Made by a program: the position numbers and the translations under genes
In this document: positions 24,037-35,655 of the stretch, in pieces
How the letters are laid out: each line of letters starts with the position of its first letter
Position numbering within the stretch: the stretch's first letter is position 1
The notes under the pieces: generated by a model
Database searches by the model: none
Told to the model about the DNA's origin: nothing
What the model saw: the letters and a program-made list of their open reading frames with translations, nothing else
Assembly: GCA_033807695.1 (NCBI GenBank)
Contig: CM066305.1
Location: forward strand, 806,001 to 870,000
Reading direction: 5' to 3'
DNA from: Daedaleopsis sinensis
Taxonomy: Eukaryota > Basidiomycota > Agaricomycetes > Polyporales > Polyporaceae
Length of the DNA stretch: 64,000 nucleotides

Positions 24037-26497
24037 ATGGGGGCCCAGGACGACCAGGGCAGGCCCTCTGCCCGCCAGATCTTCGAAGAGACCCAGTCCG
24101 GGGCGCGCTCGCAGCCGCTCATCCCCCGGCTGCGCTCCGACCCGCCCCCGTTCCCGTCGATCCCCCACAGCCTGCGCGAGTTCCGCGCGCAGGAGGGCGA
24201 GGGGGCCCGGCGCAGGCGGCTCCGTGCGCTCTGGGCCCGCCTGCCGCAGCGGGACGGGTACCTGCTGGGCGGCGTGGACGACGAGGCCGTCGCGCGGGCG
24301 TACCCCGTCCGGCGGGACGGGGACCTCACCGCGGAGAGCGCGCGGGAGCTGGACGAAATGTACGCGGACGAGCTGCTCGGGCGGTGCGGCGTGCACATGC
24401 GCGGGCCCTTCTCGCGGCGCGTGTCGTGGCCCGAGTTCGAGAAGTACGCGGATGCGAAGGAGGCTGGTGCGTCGGCCGTCGTCTGTCTGTCTGGCTCTCT
24501 CCGTGTGTGCTGAATGTGTATGTGTGCGTACGTACGTGTACAGAGCTCTGGCATATCTTCCACGACGATCTGGACCTCGATGGGAACGGCCGTCTCGAGC
24601 CAGACGAGCTGCTGCTCGCGCTGGAGAAAGCTGGTGCGTCCGCTCTTTCCCTCTGTACGTGTCTGCGCGGATCGTTGAGCCGGTGATGCAGGCATTGCGC
24701 TTGCCCCCTCGACGCTCTCCGAGTTCATCACCTTCCTCACCTCCTCCCCACACTCGCATGCTGTCAGCTTCAGCGAGTTCCGCGATTTTCTGCTCTTGCT
24801 CCCTCGGCATGCGTCACCGGAAGAGATCTTCCGGTACTACGAGGTCAGGAAGTTTATGGGTGACGACGGCAGAGGCGCTGCCCGCGTCACCATGGAAGGT
24901 GAGCCGACCTCCCCTGTCCGCGACCCTTCCCCGACTGCTAACCCTCCGCGCAAGGCGACGTAACACTCAGCGCGGAAGATTTGTCATTGGCGCAGCCCCA
25001 TGTCGCTCCGAAGGGCGTCGAGCCAATACCCGTAGACCATCAATCACCCTTAGCCGGGGACGAGGACGACGATGGCGAGTACGACGACTTTGAAGAGGAA
25101 GAGCCGCATCCCACCTGGCTGGGAGGCTCGACTGCCGTAAAGTTCCTCCTGGCCGGCGGCTTCGCTGGTGCCGGTGAGATTCTTCGTTGCATGGACAATA
25201 GGCTGTGTGCTCATCACCGATGATGTTCAGTGTCACGAACGTGCACGGCACCATTCGACAGGCTGAAGATCTTTTTAATAACAAGGCCGCCAGAACTCGG
25301 GGGGACGTTGTTAACCGCTCAAGCGCCCATGCGAGGATTCAAGGCGATAGGCGGCGCCATCGCCAGAATTTACGCCGAGGGAGGTGTCCTCGCGTTCTGG
25401 ACGGGAAACGGTCTCTCCGTGATCAAGATATTGCCCGAGTCTGCCATCAAGTTCCTGTCGTACGAATCGTCGGTCCGTCGTGTCCCCACGTACTATCTCC
25501 TCTCGTTTGTTCACATGCCATGCAGAAACGCATGTTCGCGAAGTACTGGGACAAGGTCGAAGACCCACGCGACATCAGCGGGGTTAGTCGATTCTTGTCA
25601 GGCGGTTTGGGCGGGATTAGCAGCCAGTTGTGTGAGCACAGCCCCGGTCCTCGTCTCTCGATGTCCGCTAACCCGCCGCAGCGATATACCCCATAGAGAC
25701 CCTCAAGGTGCGGCCAGGACCTGCAGTTTCCTTCGGCTCACAATACTGATTAACCCGAAGACACAAATGATGAGCAGCGCAGACGGACAGCGGCGTTCCC
25801 TCCGAGACGCAGCCTTGCGCGTGTGGCAGCTCGGCGGTGTAAGAGCGTTCTACAGGGGCCTCACTGTGAGTCGTTGCTTCCTCACGTTGTCGAGAGTCTG
25901 CCTCATGTCTGTTCCTCCCGTTAGATTGGCCTCATTGGCGTATTCCCGTAAGACGCATGTCGGCTACCCGATGTGTGTCCATCCTAACCATTCCATTGCA
26001 CTGCCAGATACTCTGCGATCGACATGAGCACATTTGAGGCGCTGAAGCTCGCTTACTTACGGTCGACGGAGAAGGACGAGCCGGGGGTGCTCGCCCTGCT
26101 TGCGTTCGGCAGCGTCTCAGGGAGCGTCGGCGCGACGAGCGTATACCCCCTCAACCTTGTGCGGACGCGCCTGCAGGCCTCGGGGTCGTCCGGCCACCCC
26201 GAGCGCTACACGGGCATGTTCGACGTCGTACAGAAGACGTACGCGCGGGACGGGTGGCGTGGATTCTATAGAGGTCTATTACCTACACTGGCGAAGGTGC
26301 GCTGTCGTGTTTCCCGCGCGTATCAGCAAATATTTGCACACGCTGACTGCCGCCGTCCGCGGGCCACCATCAGGTCGTCCCTGCGGTGTCGATATCGTAT
26401 GTCGTGTATGAACAGAGCAAGTCGAGGTGAGTACCCCCGAAAAACCGTGTTCTCGTCTGGCGTGCACGGCTGACGTCTTCGTAGGTTGGGCGTGTAG
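24037..26497 (+). CDS. SAL1: Calcium-regulated mitochondrial carrier (ATP-Mg/Pi, SCaMC/Sal1-type)
   Basis: The protein joins a calcium-sensing N-terminal half to a six-helix carrier of the inner mitochondrial membrane. One canonical EF-hand is plain, DLDLDGNGRLEPDEL; the preceding and following helices (SWPEFEKYAD, SFSEFRDFLLLLPRH) look like degenerate EF-hands. An acidic linker (DEDDDGEYDDFEEEE) leads to three carrier repeats with TAPFDRLKI, IYPIETLKTQ and VYPLNLVRTRLQ, the P-x-[DEN]-x-x-[KR] signatures. The third repeat has Asn in place of the acidic residue, as expected for a symmetric-contact variant. The end is EQSKSRLGV after a last intron. Such carriers exchange ATP-Mg for phosphate under cytosolic calcium control. 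Confidence 0.93.
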
Positions 26498-26867
26498 GTG
26501 CTTTCGTCGTGCTGTCGTTTCTTGTCCGGACCCTACCCTTGGCATTTAGAGCGTTGCTTATGATAACCTCGACTACCACGCATTGTATTCTCTATCCCAC
26601 ATATTAGTCCGGACTGCACTAATAGACACAGAGTCTTGTCTCTTGCAATCCCGCGAACCATAATGAAAATCGGCTCGAATGCGCGTACGTATAGAGTGAG
26701 GCAATTGCCGTAGTATGCTCGTTACATAATCCACTATAGCACGGTGTGCGTTCCGCGAATGTCTGTTGACCATGCTCACCCCAGACCCGCAGCTCCCATT
26801 CTGCACGCTGTACCGTGCCTTCTTCTCATAGCCGACAAGCAGCTGCATCGCACTCGGGTCCGTCGCC
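26498..26867. other. Intergenic region, tandem genes
   Basis: These 370 bp are AT-richer than the flanking genes and hold the 3' UTR of the carrier and the promoter of the next gene. Minus-strand open frames overlap it but show no motif. Confidence 0.4.
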
Positions 26868-27463
26868 ATGGAATACACGCCGCGATACTCGCAGCCGTTC
26901 ACCCTCGAAGAGGCGAGGCTGCTCCCGGTGCCCATAATCACCGAAGGTCCGTCGCTCGCCCTCCGCTCCGCTCTCCCTGCAGCATCCCCCAGCTGATCAT
27001 AATTCGTGCACGATATCGATCGCGCGCATCTAGAGATCGCGCGTCTGCAGAACTCGATCATGCACCTCCGGCGGACGCAGGACGAGCTCAAGGACGCGCT
27101 CGCGTCCGACCCGGACGACCCGGACCTCACACAGGCGTTCGGGGAGAACGAGGTCGTGATGTCAGTACTAGTCGCACACGGTGCTCTCGCCGTCCGGGTC
27201 CGGGCACCACAGCTGAGCCCTGTTTGAACTTTGCGCGCAGAGGGTCCCAGAACGAGCGGATCAGCATGCTGCAGACGGTGCTCGCCGAGAAGGGAGTGCT
27301 GATGGGTGCTCACTACGACCTCCCGCAGAACACGAATCCGGGGACGACCGCCTCCCTGCAGGCGGCACCACAGCCATCTGCGCCGTTATCTAGAGGTGTG
27401 CATTCGCCAGGAGAGTCGCGTCGTGACGAGGTAGATGTGGAGGGAGATGGTGTTTACCTATGA
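26868..27463 (+). CDS. Small coiled-coil protein of unknown function
   Basis: Three exons give about 145 residues: MEYTPRYSQPFTLEEARLLP, joined by an intron to EIARLQNSIMHLRRTQDEL, then QAFGENEVVI joined to GSQNERISMLQTVLAEKG. The two middle stretches have heptad-like spacing of L/I/M and would form two short helices, separated by the acidic DPDDPD loop. The tail is Pro/Ser-rich and acidic. The highly regular helix-turn-helix and the splice fit support a real gene. I do not recognise the family; a subunit of a larger complex or a small chaperone-like helical protein are possible. Confidence 0.65.
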
Positions 27464-27525
27464 GTGAGTAGCGTCCTGACTACATGTGTCATGATCATAG
27501 ATGTCGGAGGCGTGCTAACGATATC

Positions 27526-27616
27526 GGGTCGGTGGCGTAGTTGGTTATCGCATCTGTCTAACACGTTACGTGATTAGCGTCACAGAAGGTCCTCAGTTCG
27601 ATCCTGGGCCGACTCA
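27526..27616 (+). tRNA. tV(AAC): tRNA-Val (anticodon AAC), with intron
   Basis: The full cloverleaf can be folded by eye. The acceptor stem pairs GGGTCGG (27526-27532) with CCGACTC (27609-27615), discriminator A at 27616. The D arm GCGTAGTTGGTTATCGC contains the A box. The anticodon stem pairs TCTGT (27553-27557) with ACAGA (27582-27586); the loop reads CTAACA-C with anticodon AAC at 27560-27562, decoding GTT. A 17-nt intron (27564-27580) interrupts one base after the anticodon, the standard site. The T arm CTCAG-TTCGATC-CTGGG holds the B box. CCA is not encoded. The inosine-modified A34 would also read GTC, so this is a main Val tRNA. Confidence 0.93.
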
Positions 27617-27618
27617 TC

Positions 27619-27622
27619 TTTT
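27619..27622 (+). terminator. RNA polymerase III T-run terminator
   Basis: A TTTT run begins three bases after the tRNA, with a second one a few bases later, as expected for Pol III termination. Confidence 0.75.
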
Positions 27623-27883
27623 ATCTTTTGGTTTCATTAGCATATATAGCTCAGTATGACATGGCCATAGAATCCACGCTTCGCGTACAACAGTTCGTCT
27701 ATAAATCATTGCAAAGAAAATCGTGTTTACAGTCAACATGGAGGAGGAGCTTTGGCAAACTCAGTTACAGGCATTAATATTGTCAAATCGGGAAGTCACC
27801 ATGAAGCTTGAATGACACATGGAGAGGAAACGACATGTTGCCAGTGATTATGCGGAGACAAACACAAATATTATCTTCCAAGT

Positions 27884-30800
27884 TCAGCGTCGTTTCCTCA
27901 CTCTGGTCTTGGAGCCAGTAGACTGCAGCGTCTGCGGGAATAGTCAGGTAAATCTAGCGCCGTGCCAGTTAGACAATAACGTCGCCTTACCTTCTTGACC
28001 CCAGTCTGAAGACCGAACTCCCTAGCCTCATTTCTGCGAACCGAAGTTCTCTGTGCAGCGTGTAAAACTGAACAATCGCCACGCCACACGACAGCAGGCA
28101 GGCGTACCAATCGTTTGAAAGGCTTCGGAGCGCCTTGTCCCTGTTCGACCTCGAGCGGAGCATCCGATTTGGACCTCTTACCAAGGGAGGGGGAGCGTGA
28201 CTTCTGACCGTCGTTGTTCCCCTCGTCGAATTCCAAGATTTCGTCGGAGCAGTCGGTGGCGAGTCGGCTGAAGTTCGGTTTGGCTGGCTCCGGTCTGGCT
28301 ACACCCGCACCGAGAGGGGTGATGTGCCGCGACTGTGTCGCAGCCTTCGACGACGATGGTGTTTGTTTGGCAGGTGTGCCGCGCGCTGGTGCTGTATCGC
28401 CAGAAGGGGCTCGTCGGTCAGTACGGTTCGGTGCGGGAGTAGGCTTGGCGGAGACAGTGACATCAACGTTAGTGGACTGGACATTCCGTTAGTCTCAAAT
28501 AGTCGCATGTGACCAAACGGATCACGCACTGCAGTTCTATCGCTGTCAAGGGCATGAGCAGGAGAGCTACTGTGTCCGGATTGCGACATCCATGCCCCCG
28601 GGTCGATCATCGAGGCATTGTCGAGCGATGCGGGAGCTGGTCGGGCTTTCTGCAGCGGTAGAGAACGCGAGTTCAGTCACAAGAGGGCACGGAACGAACA
28701 ACCTTACCTGAGCTTTGAGATGCTTTGCAAGTGTAGATTCAAGAAGGTTCACTTTTGCACGCATATCTTTGAGAGCGTTATCACGCTGTAGGCAGAGTCA
28801 GGAGAGAATCGTCGTGGATGCCAATCTTCAACACGGACACGACGGAGCTCGTTACGATTCGTGACCAGTTCCTGCTCATGAATCGCTTGCGACGTCTGGA
28901 TTAGGGTGTTTATGAACGCCTTCTCCTCGTCGTTCTGAGGACAGGCAGTTAGAATTCTGACTGCGAATGAGGATGAATAGGAGAGGGACGTGTGTACCAA
29001 GTCACCAATGCGATACCGAGCATCGATAGTCTTGGCTCGCAAGGTGCTCTTCATCTCTGCAGCCTCCAACGTCGAAATCCGGGACCTCAGCGTTCTCAAC
29101 TCGGCGTCCATTTCCGGCGAAGGGAGCTGTGCGACTTGGAGCTGGCTGCGTAGGTCGCGAACGTCTTCTTCTAATCCCTTGTTGCGATCCTCAATGGACT
29201 TGTGGCGAGCTCGTGCGTCATCAAGGTCGTCCGTCAGCTGCTTCAGTCGTTTCTCTTCAGCTTCCAAGCGCGCGGCAAACGTCGATTCTTGCTGCTGTAA
29301 CCTGTCTTTGTGCTCTTCTTGCATGGACAAGGCCGACGCTTCCTGACGCTTGACGGTTTTATTCATCGCATCCATAGCCGCCTGGAGACCGAGCTTCTGC
29401 TCTTGCAGTACCGCTACCTCACGTTCCAGCTTGGACGTGACTTCAGCGAGTTGTTTCTGGAGGTTCTCAGCTTAGTGTGACTCGTTACAAAACCCTGAAC
29501 GCGACTCACAGCATGTGCAGTCTCTGAAGCTATCAGTCGCTCCTGGAAGGCACGTATGAGTTGAGTTCGTGGGTACCGGAGGTTTCCATGGCATAGGACG
29601 TACTTGAGCATCTCCCGCAGACTCTCGAGTCAATCTAAGGGTGACGTTCTGATCCTCAAATCGTTCTTCTAGTGCCTATACGCGTAGTGAGTTCCGTCAC
29701 AACTACTACGAAACGATTTGCTACCTCAAATCGCCCATTGGCTTGCTGTAATCTGCAATAGCTTTGTAAGTACTAATCAAGAGCCTAAGGATGTACCTCA
29801 CTTCTCAGTACGCGTATCAAGCATCCGGCGTGCGTCGCGCAGTGTGTTCTCTAGTTCAGCAGCTCGTGCCAGAAGAGCCTCTTGCTCCTTCAACAACCTC
29901 TCGTTGTCCTTTGCAATCGCCTGTTCGCGGGACTCGCTAGCGCGCACATCGCTCTTGAGTTCCTGTATGCACTTGCTAGACTCTGCTGCACCATCTTCTA
30001 GACGAGTTATTCTGAAAAAAAAAACATGAATAATCATAAAGGCATGATTGATCCCAACCTACTTAGAGATGCAGTCTTGTATGCGTGACTCCTTCGACGA
30101 GTTGAATGCGTTCAGCTCGACAATGGTCAAATCCCGCTGTATGAGAGTCTCCCTGAACTGAATAACTCTATACGTGATATCAATACTTTTGTCAATGCAA
30201 CGCAAAACCCCACGTACTCGTTCTCAGCGTCACGAAGCGAGTCAATGCGGGAGGTCTGCTCTTCGATTGTTGCGAGAAGTCTCTTGTTCCTTAAATCGAA
30301 TCAGCTAATGTATCGACAATCTCCGAATTACGACGTACTCATCGTGGACGCTCTTCAAAGTATCAAGAGCTAATCCCTTCTCCTTAACCACTCGCTGGAG
30401 TTCCTCGACCCTGGTATCATTGGATGTTAGTATGTTTTCTAGCTGTCACCCCCCATACCTTGCCTTTCGGTTGCGGTACCCAATTTCGCTTGCAGATCCG
30501 CTGAGAAGACGAGTGCCTCATGAAGATCTGCCTGTTGTCGCTTCGAGCCCTCTACAAGCGACGTAGTTTCCTTCGCTACAAACGTATATCAGCAGAGATT
30601 TACACCGTTCGCGGCGCATATAAGCAACTCACTACTCTCAACGATCGCCGCGTTGGCGCGACAAAGTGCACTGCGATCCTCTGCCTGGGCGAACTCGAGC
30701 TCGGAGACTCGGCTCTTGGCCTCTACCAATTCTCCTCCAACGGACTGCAGACGATCGCGCAGCAGGTCTGCGACTTGCTGACCTGAAGAGGATTTGGTAG

Positions 30801-32072
30801 GTTAGTTCATCACATTACAATATCGAGTGACACGCACTCTTAGAACACTCGAGCTCAAGCTCGTTCATGAGCTCTTTCGTCGCAGCAGACTTCGCCCATT
30901 TCTCATTTGGTTCAAGGTAAGGTTCTATGTCTGCAGGCATGGTGAGCTGATCAGAACAAAGAGCGAGAGAAGGATATAGACTACTCTTCGTTGTCTCCAA
31001 GACAGTGTTGCGTAACTCCTCCACGCTGGCTAGAGAGTCACGTACGTCGTTACCTATACCAAGAGAAACCTCGGACTGGGCCTTGAGTTCGTCCAAGGTA
31101 GCACGAAATGCTTCCAAGCTAGCATATATAGGGCGTTTCAGCGAGAATCTTGACATGAAGATACCACTGACCTCTTAGAACTTGATTGCAAGCTCCGCTT
31201 TGCAGCATCTTTGACTGCCTTCAGCCGTTCGGCCAATTCGTCTTTCTCCTTGCGGAAAGTGGCGACTTGGTCTTGAAGAAAGGCAATCTCACGTCGCTAG
31301 GACATGCTGTACATGCATATATGCGGGCTGGATGTGTAGATACAGTACGTACTCGTTCCTCTATTTCGAACTTCGCACTCCGGAGATCAGTTGCGCCACG
31401 CATCATGAGAGTTGATATGTCGTCCTCTTGTCTTCCATGAACAGAGCTGCTGAAAACAGAGACACTTCTAGATTGAGGACGAGACATTGGGCCATCACGG
31501 AGAGGTTGCATAGAGCTACGAGCATGGTCGCCAGAGGATGGCGCCGTGGAATATGGCGCCGATTGCTGAGGCTCTTCTAACATAGATGTATGCGGCCGGT
31601 TAACAAGAATGTCGCATGCTATGTATGCGCTCATACCTGGATCCAAACGTTGCCGCAGACTCTTCCTAGATCTTGTCTGAGAGAATATCCGAGATTTGGA
31701 ATGGTCTGTACCCAGGTGCAAGCGATCAGCTGTCGAGTTCGAGTTGAGCTGGAAGTCGCCATTAGATGCTTGAGTCTGAGCAATAGGTCTAGAGCGAATA
31801 GTGCCGGCAGCAAGCAACACAGATCCTCTGTTCTCGTGAAGCGTGGTTGCCCCAGTATCCAGAGCCTTCGGAGAGAGGAACCTAGAGCCAAATGCTAGGC
31901 GACTGCGCTGGGAGTCATCTTGTATAATTTGATGTTCGCGGAAGAGGGCCTCTTGCATAGTAGAGCTTGTGTCAGACCTTGGTCCTGCCGACCTACTAGA
32001 GAGAGTTGACCGCATCTCAAGTCCTGATTCACCTGGCGGAAAGACATTTCGGCGTAGGAGAGTCCCGCTCAT
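27884..32072 (-). CDS. Long coiled-coil protein with basic, nuclear-type C-terminus
   Basis: An intron-dense gene (spacing often near 100-200 bp) that should encode about 1,000-1,100 residues. The N-terminus, MSGTLLRRNVFPPGESGLEM and following, is Ser/Thr/Arg-rich and disordered to roughly residue 250. The middle exons are long coiled coil, seen for example as QEEHKDRLQQQESTFAARLE, LKQLTDDLDDARARHKS and EQAIAKDNERLLKEQEALL. The C-terminal part is Ser/Pro/Lys-rich (SPSLGKRSKSD) and ends in a run of basic residues. Splicing the last intron (GTAAGG...CGCAG) replaces a read-through tail with KTLQSTGSKTRVRKRR and a stop at 27884. This N-disordered, central-rod, basic-tail plan is that of structural nuclear or chromosome-axis proteins; no family is claimed. 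Confidence 0.75.
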
Positions 32073-32284
32073 AACTTGCGATGGTGGGAGACCGGTGGGA
32101 GACCGAGGACTTGGAGATGGTGGTCACTGGTCAACTTAATCAAGGGAGTCGGCTGCACGACGCGAAAGTCATGGCGCTAACACGGCCACGTGACTGGTGT
32201 GACATGAGACTAAGAATGGCGCGCCACTAGAGCCGAAGCAACCATACTTTGACTCTCGACCAGGTGGTTGAGCCACCGACCACC

Positions 32285-32293
32285 TTTAAATTA
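32285..32293 (+). promoter_or_regulatory. AT-rich TATA-like element before the BTB gene
   Basis: TTTAAATTA sits about 45 bp before the BTB gene's first ATG inside the 261-bp divergent promoter shared with the coiled-coil gene. Called only on position and composition. Confidence 0.3.
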
Positions 32294-32333
32294 CCCATAG
32301 GTCCTCGCTCCATACAAGTCATTCCTTCATCTT

Positions 32334-33310
32334 ATGTCCGCTAGCGCAGGTCCTGCATCCCGCACTCCGACGAATAGTTTGTGCCCAATATTCTCATACT
32401 CATCATAGCTGTGACTTACGCATTGAAGACCCTGCAGAGAAGCATACAACGAGAGCAATTCGCCCTTTGCCGACCAAGCAGTTCAGAAGAATGCCTGAGA
32501 AGACCACAGTTACGGACCCCGTTCAGCGGAATCGTGAATTCTACTTCGAGGATGGGAACGTGATCCTCCGGGTGCGTGCCACACTATACACTGGTCACAG
32601 ACTTCTACGTCCTTGTGTTCTCACTTTTGTTACAGGTGGAGAACATCTGTTACAAGCTGCATCGCTCCCAGCTCGAGAGGCACTCGCCTGTTTTTCGAGA
32701 GCTGTTCACGATACCTCAACCCGAACACTCGAGCGAAGGCCTCTCCGACGATAACCCGATTGTTCTGCCAGGGATACAAGCTATCAACTTCACCCGTCTG
32801 CTGTGGCTAATTTACCCTCCGTACGTCCTTGACTGTTTCACCTGTACCTTCTAGTATTCTGAATTTAGAGCATACAGCATGCTCGCGTCTTGCAAGATCA
32901 CGACAGTAGATGAATGGATGTCTATCTTCGAGCAGGCCGACCGTTGGCAAATGGACAGTCTCCGTGCTCACTCCCTTTCCGAGCTGCGAGGCCTGTATAT
33001 CGAGCCCATACGCAAGATCATGTTCTGGCTTCGCTACAACCTGCCCATTAACGAGCTCATCCCCGCCTACGTGGATATCATCACACGTCCGCAGTCCCTC
33101 AGCGTCGGAGAAGCTCATGAAATCGGGTTGGAGATGTTCGTCCAGATCGCTCAGGCTAGGGACATGGCACATGCAGATGGGCTTTCTCGCTACTCTCATA
33201 AAGGCTTCAGTGTCGCTAAAGATCAGCTCCTGGCGAACATCATCAAACGAGTCTTCGGTCTGCCCATTGCTATCCCGAACCCGTGCAGTCCCCAACCCTC
33301 GCCAGTCTAA
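32334..33310 (+). CDS. BTB/POZ domain protein
   Basis: Four exons. The first (32334-32376) gives MSASAGPASRTPTN and splices over a 61-nt intron to KKHTTRAIRPLPTKQFRRMP. The BTB fold starts with REFYFEDGNVILR, continues VENICYKLHRSQLERHSPVF and GLSDDNPIVLPGI, and ends in the helices after FTRLLWLIYP. The rest (ITTVDEWMSIFEQADRWQMD and on) is an all-helical C-terminal region usual in the large basidiomycete BTB families. These proteins have expanded in Agaricomycetes and mostly have no known role; some act as Cullin-3 adaptors. No BACK or Kelch repeat is visible. Starting at the later ATG 32491 is possible but loses the extra exon. Confidence 0.85.
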
Positions 33311-33756
33311 AGCGATTAGACGGCAATATTTCCGAGAGCCCTTGCCGCGTTCGGTAAGTTTTCCTGTGCTCTACCAGACTTGTACTGAGCTCGTGACCTC
33401 AGGGAACGCAAGACATTGTTCAGTATACTACGGATTACTATCAGTACGCTCGTTCGACTCGAACTACTATTACCCGAACTACTATTACCCCTAATATCCT
33501 CTATGTATCATAACCACCTGGCTCCCTACTTGTATTACCATATCCATGACTCCACACACATTCGAATAGGCTCGGCAATTGAGACAGAGTTTAAATTAAA
33601 GCGTCACTGTGGATGATGATGTGACAAATTCGGTTATGACTTTGCTTGCCGTTTTTGGATAGAAGGCTGTCGACCTCGTGGCGGCCATGCACCTCCCAAT
33701 CGCTACGGCGACCTTCCTTGACTCTGTCCCCCCTCCTTCACTAGAAGTCGCGCGCC
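33311..33756. other. Intergenic region, tandem genes
   Basis: 446 bp, AT-richer, with a short tandem of CGAACTACTATTACC at about 33458-33490. It holds the BTB 3' UTR and the CK2-beta promoter. No other gene was recognised. Confidence 0.45.
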
Positions 33757-35358
33757 ATGTCTCGGCGAACGGATTATAACACACTACCAGCTGGCGAGCA
33801 ATCGCTCCAGGACGACGAGGCCGTCAGCGCCACTGGCGAGGGCGACGAGGAGATGGAAGACGCGGAGGAACAGGAGGAGGGATACAGTGCGTACCAGGTT
33901 CTCTTCACGCTCCAGATTCCTCTCTCACTAGTCGCATATACTACAACCTCGTCCGTGCTGCTTGCCGTCACGCGTTCTGCAAATTTGTACGCGTCCCCCA
34001 GGTTCCTCGACTCCAACATCGACTTTGACATGGATCAGCTGGTTTTGTTCTCTTCCCGGACACGAATATTTCTGCGACGTCGCCGAGGAGTTCATCGAAG
34101 ACGACTTCAATCTAACCGGTCTCAATGTGATGGTGCCATTCTGGAAGGAGGCGATGGAGATGGTGCTAGATATGGAACCAGGTGCGCTCAAGCCTACCCA
34201 CGTCCGTCTTCCTGTGACATATCTCGGTCAGATGAAGATACCTCCAAAATACCTGATGTGTCCATCGTCGAAGCATCGGCAGAGCTGCTCTACGGGTTGT
34301 GCCATCAGCGTTATATCTTAACCAGGGCAGGATTGCAGGCGATGGTGGGTGACCCGCCCGCCATAGGCATTTCCAACCAACCTCACGCTGTGTTGTTCCT
34401 CTGATCAGGTTGACAAGTACGAAGCCGGTGTATTTGGCTCTTGCCCTCGGGTCTACTGCAACGGGTGCAATGTGGTACCTTGCGGACGCTCCGATTTGCC
34501 TGGATTGGACACTGTGAAGCTCTTCTGCCCCAACTGCAACGACATCTATACTCCACCGAGTAGCCGTTTCCAAGGCGTAGATGGTAAGCTATGCCTGCGA
34601 TATCACAGTATCACCCGTTCTCACCCTGTCCACTTGTAGGCGCGTTCTTTGGGACCACATTCGCGCATTTATTCTTCCAGAGCTACAGAGAACTATCGCC
34701 GGCTCCCTTCTGGAAGCCGTCCTCCCCCACTTCCACCTCACCGCGCTCTTCTGCAAGCTCTTCGTCCAATCAACCACCTTTTGTGAACCCCAATCCCCAC
34801 GGGGGGCAGAAGCGTGCTGCGGGCAAGGTGTACATTGCCAAGATTTACGGTTTCAAAGTGAGCGAGAGGGCCAAGTGCGGACCGCGAATGCAATGGATGA
34901 GGCAACGCCCAGAGAACCCTGAGGAGCTTGATCTGGTCGACTGGCGAGGTCGTTGGATTGACGATGATGAGCATTATGAAGACGACGAGGGCCACGTAGA
35001 CGAAGATCGTCCGATGGAAGACTTTGATCCAGTAGGTTGACATCGCTAAACAGGTCTATCATCGGAACTGAGCCATATCTAGGATGCTCAAGACGAGGAC
35101 GACGACGAAGAGGAGGAGGAAGAGGAAGAGCCAGGCAACTCGTCCATGAAGGGACGTGCGGTCTCCCACTTTCTTCCAGACCATTTGAGGTCTCCCGCCC
35201 CGACAAACCCACCGTCGTCACCGGCGTCGAGTGGTCCCCCACCAACACCACGCGATGGTTCGCTCTCTATCGTTTCTCCTGCTCCGTCTGGCGGGAAGTT
35301 GCGCGTCGTGCGTCAATGGGTTTCTCGGGGTCCAAGCACTAGAGCGCAGGTTTGCTGA
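33757..35358 (+). CDS. CKB1: Casein kinase II, regulatory beta subunit
   Basis: The regulatory subunit holds two CK2 catalytic chains together and sets substrate choice. After an acidic Ser-rich start (MSRRTDYNTLPAGEQ), TWISWFCSLPGHEYFCDV and EDDFNLTGLN mark the CK2-beta core. SIVEASAELLYGLCHQRYI follows, then the zinc finger with CPRVYC and CPNCND (four Cys), and FGTTFAHLFFQSY, KVYIAKIYGFKVSERA. A final intron (GTAGGT...CTAG near 35033-35083) joins DP to DAQDEDDDEEEEEEEEPG, an acidic and then Ser/Pro-rich extension of about 90 residues beyond the normal end. If this intron is ignored the protein stops at 35040 instead. The family identity does not depend on that choice. Confidence 0.95.
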
Positions 35359-35655
35359 GTACTGCACCCTGACTTATTGTATCCTCGTTCGCCTGTCGAC
35401 CCGTATCGCATACACTCATACTGTTAGAAACATCTATTTCCCGAGTGCCGAGATGTTAGTAGAAGTTAAGTTTTAGTTAGCACACACTTAGACGACTACA
35501 AGTTAACATACATTCAAACCGTGGGAACATCAGGTCTAAATAAGTCTGCAACTGTACAGTACCTTCAGCCACAAACTGAGTGTCACGTGTGAGCAAAGTC
35601 CTCAATCGACCGCGACCGCCTCGATAGCAACTAGCAGCCTCAAGACTTCAAGAAA

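Larger units (their letters stand above)
27464..27883. other. Intergenic region containing a tRNA gene
   Basis: 420 bp between converging protein genes. The tRNA-Val gene sits at 27526-27616. The remaining AT-rich sequence (27620-27883) shows nothing else recognisable. Confidence 0.55.

Noticed and set aside
23950..24810. A minus-strand frame of 286 codons
   Set aside because: Antisense to the carrier gene, whose EF-hand and carrier motifs are unambiguous.
33458..33490. Short duplicated CGAACTACTATTACC
   Set aside because: Only two copies, in a 3' UTR-like spacer; too small to be a mobile element or array.
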